Positions 5,981-12,443 of a stretch of DNA of 13,215 nt are shown here, in pieces. Source of the DNA: JBBRSC01 sp038245795 (GTDB lineage: Bacteria > Actinomycetota > Acidimicrobiia > Acidimicrobiales > Microtrichaceae); NCBI GenBank assembly GCA_038245795.1, contig JBBRSC010000078.1, forward strand, positions 1 to 13,215, read 5' to 3'. Numbering within the stretch: position 1 is the stretch's first letter; each line of letters begins with the position of its first letter. The position numbers and the translations under genes are program-made. Below the pieces are notes generated by a model. It saw only the letters and a program-made list of their open reading frames with translations, searched no databases and was not told the DNA's origin.

Positions 5981-8628
5981 CCTGGGTGATATCCACCATC
6001 CGCCGGCGCGGAGGCCGCTTCCTTCTCACGGTTGGCGGCGTGGCACTCGCCGTCGCTCTGCTCGGCTCGGTCGGAGCGTTTCTCGCCCGATCCACATCCA
6101 CCATGACCACGCGCGCCATCGATCGGGTGGCCGTCGACTGGCAGGTCGAAGCTTCCCTCGGCTCAGATCCCAACGTCGTCGCCACCCAGGTCGCTGGCTA
6201 CAGTTCGGTCAGAGCCTCCGAGACCGTGGGCTTTGCGTCGGTGCCGGGTCTGACAACCTCGAATGGCACGACGACTCAGGCCACTGGAGCCGGAGTGGTA
6301 CTGGGCATTTCAGACTCCTATCGGCAGACGTTTCCATCAGAGATCCGTCAACTCGCTGGCAGCGAGTCGGGCGTGCTCCTTGCTCAACAGACTGCCGCCA
6401 ACCTCCGCGCTGCGGTCGGCGACACGATTGCCATCGCCCGCCCGAATCTCGAGCCCATCGTCGTACGAGTCGACGGGATCGTCGATCTTCCCCAGGCCGA
6501 CTCGCTGTTCCAGACGGTCGGGGCCCCGATCGGCTCCCAGCCGCAGGCACCACCCGACAATGTGCTGCTCCTTCCCTCAGCGCAATGGCATAACGCCTTC
6601 GATGCGATTGCATCGAGCCAACCCGACGTCGTACGCACCCAGATTCACGCTCGCTTGGACCATCGACTCCCCAGCGATCCAGCCGCAGGTTTCGATCAGG
6701 TCAGCGGAGCCGCCCGCAACCTCGAGGTGACACTTGCTGGCAACGGCCTCGTCGGCAACAACCTCGGCGCGACTCTCGACGCTGCCCGCGCGGATGCCTT
6801 GTACAGTCAGGTCCTCTTCCTCTTTCTCGGTCTCCCCGGTGTCGTGCTTGCGTTCTTCCTCACGGCAACAGTGGCGGACGCTTCCGCCGAACGACGACGC
6901 CGGGATCAGGCGCTCCTGCGAACCAGGGGCGCCACGAGACGGACTCTGGTGCGTCTCGGATTGGTCGAGGCGCTGTCCGTCGGCATCGTCGGCTCGGTGG
7001 TCGGGCTCGCGGCCGCAGCAGTCGTCGGCCGCGTCGCGTTCGGCACCTTCGGCTTTGGCGCGGGTCGCGCTGGAGCAGTGTGGATGCTCGGCGCAGCTCT
7101 CGTGGGACTCTTGATCGCTGGTATCACCGTCGGCGGTCGCGCCTGGCGAGATGCCCGAAACATCACGGTCGCCGCGTCCCGTTTGGGACCAGCCCGCGCC
7201 CCGGCACCCTGGTGGTACCGAGCGGGGGTCGACCTGATCCTCTTGGCGGTCGGCGGTCTCGTCTTCTGGCTGACGAGCCGCTCCGGGTACAAGCTGGTGC
7301 TCGCCGTCGAAGGGCTTCCCAAGTTGTCGGTGTCGTACTGGGCCTTCGCGGGACCTTCGCTGATCTGGGTCGGCCTGTCCCTGCTCTCCTGGCGTCTCAC
7401 GTACGTGTTGGTGAACCGCGGTCGTCCGTTGGTCGCCGCAATGGCGCGTCCACTCGCGGGCGGTCTGGCCGACACGGTCGCCGCCAGCTTGCAGCGCCAG
7501 CGTCGGCTGCTCGCACGCGGCGCGGCGCTCGTGGCAGCAACCCTGGCGTTCGCAGCCTCGACGGCCGTCTTCAACAGCACCTACCGCCAGCAGGCAGACA
7601 TCGATGCGCTACTCAGCAATGGTGCCGACGTCACCGTCACACAATCGCCGGGGGTCGTGGTTCCCGCGACGGCGGCATCGGTGATCTCCGCCGTGCCTGG
7701 TGTGAGGCGTGTCGAGGCGATCCAACATCGCTTCGCCTATGTCGGTGCCGACCTCCAAGACCTTTATGGCGTGAATCCCACCACCATCGTCGGCTCGACG
7801 AAACTCCAGGATGCGTATTTCGTCGGTGGCACTGCGAAGGCGCTCATGTCGAGACTCGCCGCCCAACCTGATTCGATCCTCGTTTCTGAGGAGACCGTCA
7901 AGGACTTCCAACTCCATCCCGGCGATCACCTGACACTCCGGCTCCAGAACGGCCAGACCAAGCAGTACCGCGAGGTGCCGTTCACCTACGTCGGTATCGC
8001 CCGTGAGTTTCCAACGGCTCCCCATGACAGCTTTCTCTTGGCGAATGCCAACTACATCGCTCAGGCCACAGGAACTGATGCCGTCGGCGCGTTCCTGGTG
8101 GACACCGGCGGCAACAACATCGCTGGTGTCGCCCGCGATCTCCGCACGACCCTGGGAGAGACCGCCCAGGTCACCGACATCCTGTCCAGCCGCAAGGTCA
8201 TCGGCTCGAGCCTGACCGCCGTTGACCTTGCTGGGCTCACCAAGGTTGAACTCGGGTTCGCGCTGATCCTCGCCGGCGCATCGACCGGCCTCGTGTTGTG
8301 GTTGGGACTGGCTGAGCGGCGTCGGACCTGGGCGATCACCACAGCTCTGGGAGCGACGAGCCGACAACTCGGGGCCTTTGTCTGGGTCGAGGGTGGGCTC
8401 GTGGCGGGCTGCGGTCTGGTAGCTGGCGCACTCGGCGGGTGGGTCGTTGCGCTGACGCTCGTCAAAGTGCTCACGGGTGTTTTCGACCCCGCCCCGAGCG
8501 CTCTCGCGATCCCGTGGCTCTATCTCGGGGTAGTGGGCATCATTGCGCTCGGTGCCACAGCGACCGCGACGATCGTCGTGGTGCGTTCCGCTCGGCGCCC
8601 GGCACCCGAACTCCTCCGCGCCCTCTAA
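5968..8628 (+). CDS. Large double-FtsX ABC transporter permease (MacB/LolE-like, about 10 TM)
   Basis: From GTG 5968 the product has 886 residues. TM1 (about 18-40) is followed by a large external domain (about 41-278). Next come TM2-4 (279-303, 330-356, 369-389) with the FtsX hallmark LLRTRGATRRTLVRLGLVEA between TM2 and TM3. Then come TM5 (419-436), TM6 (about 456-480) and TM7 (514-535), a second external domain (about 536-757), and TM8-10 (758-782, 802-830, 848-872) with a second hallmark, TTALGATSRQLGAFVWVEGG. It is thus two FtsX units in one chain, a built-in pseudo-dimer, and needs no second permease. Relatives move lipoproteins, peptides or antibiotics, or transmit mechanical force across the membrane rather than moving a solute. 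The TM2-4 and TM8-10 bundles keep the family pattern, while TM5-6 are the joining helices. The gene overlaps its ATPase by 13 bp, so stoichiometry is probably set by coupled translation. Substrate unknown. Confidence 0.93.
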   Translation: MLGLTWVISTIRRRGGRFLLTVGGVALAVALLGSVGAFLARSTSTMTTRAIDRVAVDWQVEASLGSDPNVVATQVAGYSSVRASETVGFASVPGLTTSNGTTTQATGAGVVLGISDSYRQTFPSEIRQLAGSESGVLLAQQTAANLRAAVGDTIAIARPNLEPIVVRVDGIVDLPQADSLFQTVGAPIGSQPQAPPDNVLLLPSAQWHNAFDAIASSQPDVVRTQIHARLDHRLPSDPAAGFDQVSGAARNLEVTLAGNGLVGNNLGATLDAARADALYSQVLFLFLGLPGVVLAFFLTATVADASAERRRRDQALLRTRGATRRTLVRLGLVEALSVGIVGSVVGLAAAAVVGRVAFGTFGFGAGRAGAVWMLGAALVGLLIAGITVGGRAWRDARNITVAASRLGPARAPAPWWYRAGVDLILLAVGGLVFWLTSRSGYKLVLAVEGLPKLSVSYWAFAGPSLIWVGLSLLSWRLTYVLVNRGRPLVAAMARPLAGGLADTVAASLQRQRRLLARGAALVAATLAFAASTAVFNSTYRQQADIDALLSNGADVTVTQSPGVVVPATAASVISAVPGVRRVEAIQHRFAYVGADLQDLYGVNPTTIVGSTKLQDAYFVGGTAKALMSRLAAQPDSILVSEETVKDFQLHPGDHLTLRLQNGQTKQYREVPFTYVGIAREFPTAPHDSFLLANANYIAQATGTDAVGAFLVDTGGNNIAGVARDLRTTLGETAQVTDILSSRKVIGSSLTAVDLAGLTKVELGFALILAGASTGLVLWLGLAERRRTWAITTALGATSRQLGAFVWVEGGLVAGCGLVAGALGGWVVALTLVKVLTGVFDPAPSALAIPWLYLGVVGIIALGATATATIVVVRSARRPAPELLRAL

Positions 8629-8642
8629 ACGATCCCTGCACC

Positions 8643-8648
8643 TACGCT
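8643..8648 (+). promoter_or_regulatory. Candidate -10 box (TACGCT) for a leaderless DUF2332 mRNA
   Basis: TACGCT is separated by exactly 7 nt from the ATG at 8656, and no Shine-Dalgarno is present. This suits a transcript that starts at its own start codon, independent of the exporter operon that ends 27 bp upstream. No good -35 is visible. Confidence 0.45.
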
Positions 8649-8655
8649 CCGATTC

Positions 8656-9747
8656 ATGATGTCGTCGCAACTGGAACCTGGGCGACTGGCCGAGATGTTC
8701 ATCGCCTTCGATCGAGACGAAGGCGCCCGGGTTCCCCTCTATGGGCGCATCTGTCGGGAGCTGGCGGCCACCCCCGATGTGCTCTCCATCATGGAGGCCA
8801 CTCCGGTCGGCCAGCGTCGGCCGTCGTTGTTCTTGGCCGCGCTACATCGCGAGATCCTTCGACATCCGAACGAACCTGCGGCCCGCTGGTTTCCATCGGT
8901 GACGGGTCGACCAGTTCCTGAGGGGGATCCGTGGCCGTCAATGTTTGGGTTCATCGTCAGCCATCGGGATGCAATCGAATCAACACTCGCCACCAAGTCG
9001 ACCCAGACCAACGAACCGAACCGGTCGGCGCTCTGGTGGGCCTCGGTGCGGGAAGCGGGTCTCGATACCAACGGTCAACCGATCGCGCTGATCGAGCTGG
9101 GGAGTTCTGCGGGTCTCAACCTCCGATTCGATTCGTACCACTACGACTTCGGCGATCGCGTCCAGCGGGGTCACACCCATTCAGAGGTTGCAATCTCGTG
9201 TGCGATTCGCGTGGGCACTCCCCCCCTCGACGCATCACTCCCACCGCTCATCAGTCGCATCGGCATCGACCTCGAACCTGTCGGCGTCAACGATGTCGAC
9301 GCTATCGAGTGGTTGCGGGCATGCATCTGGGCCGAGCAGACCGAGCGCCGCTCGCGTTTCAACGCGGCGGTGTCCGAGCTCCGAGACGACCCACCAACGA
9401 TGGTGCGCGGTGACGCTGTCGACGAGATGGCCGATGCGATCGAAGCAGTTCCGAGCGGCGATCACGTGGTGATCATCCACTCGTGGTTCCTGACCTATCT
9501 CCGTCGAGATCGTCGGATCGCGCTCGATTCGATCATCGACACCTACGGTCGCGATCGAACCATCACCCTTATCAGCGCCGAGGCGTCCGGCGCCCATGAA
9601 CGCTTTGTCGATCCGGGGTTGACCGGCGACGATCCCGAAGAGTTCCGGACCGTCGTCGGGATGAGTCGATGGCGCCACGGGGTTCGAACGGACCGGGTGA
9701 TTGCCCGGTGCCACGCACATCTTGCGTGGCTGGACTGGCTGGCCTAA
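8656..9747 (+). CDS. DUF2332-family protein, possible methyltransferase-like fold
   Basis: This 363-residue soluble protein has no signal peptide or membrane helix. It carries the features I associate with the actinobacterial DUF2332 family: an N-terminal PLYGRICRELAATPDVL helix pair, then IALIELGSSAGLNLRFDSY (143-161), then a WLRACIWAEQTERRSRF segment (219-235) and VRGDAVDEM (250-258), then VVIIHSWFLTYL (271-282). 'ELGSSAGLNL' looks like the glycine-rich motif I of Rossmann-type SAM methyltransferases, 'GIDLEPV' (203-209) could be a following acidic strand, and 'RGDAVDEM' resembles the motif that often contacts the adenine ring. Methyltransferase activity is inference; the family has no function I can name. 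The start is the first of two adjacent ATGs (8656 and 8659), chosen for its distance from the TACGCT box. A later ATG at 8695 is possible but would lose conserved-looking sequence. Confidence 0.85.
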   Translation: MMSSQLEPGRLAEMFIAFDRDEGARVPLYGRICRELAATPDVLSIMEATPVGQRRPSLFLAALHREILRHPNEPAARWFPSVTGRPVPEGDPWPSMFGFIVSHRDAIESTLATKSTQTNEPNRSALWWASVREAGLDTNGQPIALIELGSSAGLNLRFDSYHYDFGDRVQRGHTHSEVAISCAIRVGTPPLDASLPPLISRIGIDLEPVGVNDVDAIEWLRACIWAEQTERRSRFNAAVSELRDDPPTMVRGDAVDEMADAIEAVPSGDHVVIIHSWFLTYLRRDRRIALDSIIDTYGRDRTITLISAEASGAHERFVDPGLTGDDPEEFRTVVGMSRWRHGVRTDRVIARCHAHLAWLDWLA

Positions 9748-9761
9748 CGAACCTTGCGTCG

Positions 9762-9777
9762 CTGACACGCGTGTCAG
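9762..9777. promoter_or_regulatory. Perfect 16-bp palindrome, probable repressor operator
   Basis: CTGACACGCGTGTCAG equals its own reverse complement. It sits between the DUF2332 stop (9747) and the CoA-transferase start (9819), over the predicted -35 of that gene's promoter. An even, loop-free dyad of this length is typical of TetR-, FadR- or similar dimeric regulators. A terminator is less likely because there is no room for a loop and no T-run beyond GTTTCC. Confidence 0.65.
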
Positions 9778-9791
9778 GTTTCCGGTACCGT
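9762..9791 (+). promoter_or_regulatory. Candidate promoter of the CoA-transferase gene
   Basis: CTGACA (9762-9767, one mismatch to TTGACA) and TACCGT (9786-9791, TANNNT) are 18 bp apart, predicting a start near 9798 and a short leader with a strong ribosome site. The -35 is formed by the left arm of the palindrome, so a protein bound there would block transcription. Confidence 0.5.
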
Positions 9792-9806
9792 GCCCCGACG
9801 ACCGGT

Positions 9807-9813
9807 GGAGGGG
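9807..9813 (+). promoter_or_regulatory. Strong Shine-Dalgarno deciding the CoA-transferase start
   Basis: GGAGGGG lies 5 nt before ATG 9819. The frame is open back to 9669, but the upstream 50 codons overlap the DUF2332 gene and have no family resemblance, so 9819 is the start. Confidence 0.75.
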
Positions 9814-9818
9814 AAGAC

Positions 9819-11060
9819 ATGCGTCTCGGAGACACTGCCAATGAAGGTGCCGCAGTCAACGGCCGCCCGCTCGATGGAATCCGCATCCTGGCGGCGGAGC
9901 AGATGCAGGCCCTCCCGTATGCCACACAACTCCTGGCGCGATTGGGCGCCGAGGTGGTCAAAGTCGAACCGATCGGCGGCGAGTCGGGGCGAGGTGCCCT
10001 CCCAGCGATGATGGATCCGAACGGCAACCCGGTTGGCGCAACGTTTCTTCGCAACAACTTCAACAAGAAGACCATCAGCCTCAATCTGAAAGACCCTGCC
10101 GCCAAGGAAATCTTCATCGAGCTTGCAGGACGCTTCGATGTGGTGGCCGAGAACAACAAGGCCGGCGCCATGGATCGACTCGGTCTCGGCTACGACGCGT
10201 TGAGCGCCCGATGGCCCGAGCTGATCTATCTGTCGATCTCAGGTTTCGGCAACACTGGTCACAGCCCGTATCAGAACTGGCCGGCATACGCGATGATTCC
10301 TGAGGCCATGTCGGGCATCTACGAACACACGCGTTCAGGCGATGATCCGCCCCGCGTTGCGCCCGCCGGAGCGCTCGGCGACATCGGCTCAGCGCTATAT
10401 GGCGTCATCGGCATTCTTGCGGCGTTGGCGCATCGACAACGCACAGGACGCGGTCAGTACATCGACATTGCGATGCTCGATGCCATGGTCGCCATGACCG
10501 ATGTGGTCTCGAACTTCTGGTCGTTGGGTCGCCGACCCGGCGATGAGCCGCCCCTGATCATGCACGGATTTCAGGCTCGCGACGGCTGGTTCGTCATGCA
10601 GGTGGGGCGAGAGCACCAATTCGAACGGCTGGCGCGTCTGATCGGCCACGAAGACTGGCTGACCGACGATCGCCTGTCGACGCGTCCGGGTTGGGTCGAG
10701 TACCTCGAGTCGCTCATCCGCCCCGCGGTCGAAAGTTGGGCGTCGACCAAGTCGAAGCTCGAAGTCTGTGAGCTCCTCGGCGAGGCCGGCATCGCTGCCG
10801 GGCCATGCAACTCCGCACCGGAGATCATCGCCGATCCCCACGTGGCAGCCCGCAACATGTTGGTCGAAATGGCCCGCACCGACGACGTGATCGAGCCAGT
10901 ACTCGTGCCCGGCAACCCGGTGAAAATGTCCGCAGTTGCCGAGGGACCCGAGACCCGGGTTCCGTGGGTGGGCGAGCACACCGACGAGGTACTCGAACGC
11001 GAACTCGGCTTCACCACCGATCAGTTGGCCCGACTGCGCGAGTCGGGCGTAATCGGCTGA
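9819..11060 (+). CDS. Class III CoA-transferase (CaiB/BaiF family)
   Basis: This 413-residue enzyme has the usual length for the family. The N-terminal Rossmann part begins RPLDGIRILAAEQMQALPYA and continues LLARLGAEVVKVEPIGGESGRG (39-60). NNFNKKTISLNLKD (79-92) and the 'VVAENNKAGAMDRLGLGYDAL' region (108-128) are typical CoA-binding stretches. The catalytic Asp is Asp188 in GALGDIGSALYG (185-194), followed by ILAALAHRQRTGRGQYIDIAMLD. The C-terminal part contains AGIAAGPCNSAPEIIADPH (323-341) and VPWVGEHTDEVL (381-392). These enzymes transfer CoA from an acyl-CoA donor to a carboxylic acid, in the cytosol. The family spans carnitine, bile acid, oxalate, succinate/citramalate and racemase-like members, and I cannot choose a substrate. 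The palindromic operator in front suggests repression relieved by an inducer such as an acyl-CoA, which is inference. Confidence 0.92.
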   Translation: MRLGDTANEGAAVNGRPLDGIRILAAEQMQALPYATQLLARLGAEVVKVEPIGGESGRGALPAMMDPNGNPVGATFLRNNFNKKTISLNLKDPAAKEIFIELAGRFDVVAENNKAGAMDRLGLGYDALSARWPELIYLSISGFGNTGHSPYQNWPAYAMIPEAMSGIYEHTRSGDDPPRVAPAGALGDIGSALYGVIGILAALAHRQRTGRGQYIDIAMLDAMVAMTDVVSNFWSLGRRPGDEPPLIMHGFQARDGWFVMQVGREHQFERLARLIGHEDWLTDDRLSTRPGWVEYLESLIRPAVESWASTKSKLEVCELLGEAGIAAGPCNSAPEIIADPHVAARNMLVEMARTDDVIEPVLVPGNPVKMSAVAEGPETRVPWVGEHTDEVLERELGFTTDQLARLRESGVIG

Positions 11061-11077
11061 CCGACAGCGGACCCCGA

Positions 11078-11083
11078 TAGCTT
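11078..11083 (+). promoter_or_regulatory. Candidate -10 box (TAGCTT) for a leaderless glycosyltransferase mRNA
   Basis: TAGCTT ends exactly 7 nt before GTG 11091, the same geometry as TACGCT before the DUF2332 gene. It decides between two in-frame GTG codons (11085 and 11091) in favour of 11091, since 11085 would be only 1 nt behind the box. No Shine-Dalgarno is present. Confidence 0.45.
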
Positions 11084-11090
11084 CGTGCCC

Positions 11091-12443
11091 GTGACGAACG
11101 ATCGGCAGCGCTTCCGCATCGGCCTCGCGCTCATCGGGCTCCTCGGCCTAGCGGTTCGCTGGGGCATGGTGATGCTCTCCTATCGCCACCTCTCGCCACC
11201 CCCCTTCAGCCTCGACGACAACACGTGGTACTGGTGGCAGTCGAAGCTGCTGGCCGACGGGAAGGGGTTCGCCAATCCGTTCGTCGAGAAGTTCACCGGC
11301 GTCATCCAGCCTTCGGCGGGCAAGCCGCCACTTTTCACGGCATACCTGTCGTTGTTCCATCTCGTCGGGCTCGACTCACCGTTGGCAATGCGTTTCGCCG
11401 GCGGTCTGGCAGGAACGGCCGCGGTGATCGCGGCGGGGTTGTTGGCACGTCGAATCACTGGACGGAACTTGGCTGGTTGGTTCGCCGCGTTGTTCGCGGC
11501 GGTGTATCCGAACCTCTGGATCAACGACGGCCTGATCCTGTCCGAGTCGCTCTACGCAGTCTTCGCTGTTGCGGTGATGTGGGCCGCGTACCGGGTCATC
11601 GAAGCGCCCACCTGGCGGAACGCCGCGACGCTCGGCGTGATGATCGGGCTGGCCACCCTGACGCGTTCGGAAGGCCAAATCCTGATCGTGTTGATGATCG
11701 GGCCCGTGGCGCTGCTCGTGGCGCGCCGAGAACGTTCGTGGCGGCTGCTCTTCAGCACCGGGATCGTCGCGGTGCTCGCGGCGGGAATCGTGATCTCACC
11801 CTGGGTGATTCGCAATCTCAACGCGTACCGTGAGCCCGTCTACATCTCGATCGGTACCGGCTTTGTGCTCGACGTCGCCAACTGCGATCGCACCTACTAC
11901 GGAGATCTGCTCGGTTACACCGATGCCAACTGCTGGCGCCTCGAGTGGCCCAAGGGCGCCGACGAATCCGAAGTGGAGGTGTTCCTCCGCAAAAATGCCC
12001 TCAACTACATCTCCACGCACAAGAGTCGCCTGCCAGTCGTGTTGGCAGCCCGGGTCGGGCGAATCCTCAACATCTATCGGCCATTGCAGGGGGTCGACCT
12101 CGACACGTTCTTCGAGCGCGGCGGCAAGCGGCCACGACAGGCTGGCCTCGCCAGCTACTACTTGTTCGGGGTGTTCGCCATCATTGGACTGATCGAGACC
12201 CGCCGACGGAAGATCTCCATCCTCCCACCACTGGTGCTGATGACGATGGTTGTCGTGACCGCCGCCAGTTCCATGCCGATCACGCGTTATCGAATTGCGA
12301 TGGAGATGGTGTGGGTGGTGTTCGGTGGGATCGGGCTCGACGCCGTGATCCGATGGCTGCAAGCGCGGCGTCGATCGCAATCGCCGCCGGAACCATCAGA
12401 CCAATCTCTGCAGTCCCTCGATAGCGAGCCACTCCGAACGTGA
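11091..12443 (+). CDS. GT39/PMT-like membrane glycosyltransferase (GT-C fold)
   Basis: This 450-residue (452 if GTG 11085 is used) polytopic protein has about 9-11 helices. TM1 is at about 9-30. The first external loop holds FSLDDNTWYWWQSKLLADG (39-57), whose Asp42-Asp43 pair takes the place of the catalytic acidic motif of GT-C enzymes (DE/DD in PMT and ArnT relatives). KPPLFTAYLSLFH (78-90) and LWINDGLILSESLYAVF (142-158) are further family hallmarks, as are LTRSEGQ (190-196) and SPWVIRNL (236-243). A later external loop carries ANCDRTYYGDLLG followed by ANC, with Cys265 and Cys281 probably paired. The last helix begins RYRIAMEMVWVV (399-410). Such enzymes use a polyprenyl-phosphate sugar to modify a lipid, glycan or protein outside the membrane; acceptor unknown. 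A polar tail of about 25 residues (426-450) overlaps the opposite-strand paralogue. Confidence 0.88.
   Translation: MTNDRQRFRIGLALIGLLGLAVRWGMVMLSYRHLSPPPFSLDDNTWYWWQSKLLADGKGFANPFVEKFTGVIQPSAGKPPLFTAYLSLFHLVGLDSPLAMRFAGGLAGTAAVIAAGLLARRITGRNLAGWFAALFAAVYPNLWINDGLILSESLYAVFAVAVMWAAYRVIEAPTWRNAATLGVMIGLATLTRSEGQILIVLMIGPVALLVARRERSWRLLFSTGIVAVLAAGIVISPWVIRNLNAYREPVYISIGTGFVLDVANCDRTYYGDLLGYTDANCWRLEWPKGADESEVEVFLRKNALNYISTHKSRLPVVLAARVGRILNIYRPLQGVDLDTFFERGGKRPRQAGLASYYLFGVFAIIGLIETRRRKISILPPLVLMTMVVVTAASSMPITRYRIAMEMVWVVFGGIGLDAVIRWLQARRRSQSPPEPSDQSLQSLDSEPLRT
12280..12443. other. 164-bp tail-to-tail coding overlap of two paralogous glycosyltransferases
   Basis: Both strands code here: the plus gene stops at 12443 and the minus gene stops at 12280. 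First codon positions face first positions, and second positions face third. Each gene's conserved last helix (plus about 12285-12359, minus about 12351-12429) lies opposite the other gene's variable polar tail, so the conserved cores barely overlap. No terminator is visible for either gene. Confidence 0.85.

Noticed and set aside
7609..8670. A 353-codon open frame on the minus strand inside the permease
   Set aside because: The translation is a charged low-complexity shadow of the second half of the FtsX permease, whose membrane and FtsX motifs are unmistakable.
9235..9768. Minus-strand open frame opposite the DUF2332 gene
   Set aside because: No recognisable motif and fully covered by a well-supported plus-strand gene.
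9762..9782. Palindrome read as a rho-independent terminator of the DUF2332 gene
   Set aside because: The dyad is loop-free and followed by GTTTCC, not a T-run; it also coincides with a well-formed promoter.
10395..10979. Minus-strand open frame opposite the CoA-transferase
   Set aside because: Composition mirrors the sense gene and carries no family motif; the CoA-transferase frame includes the catalytic Asp and conserved C-terminus.
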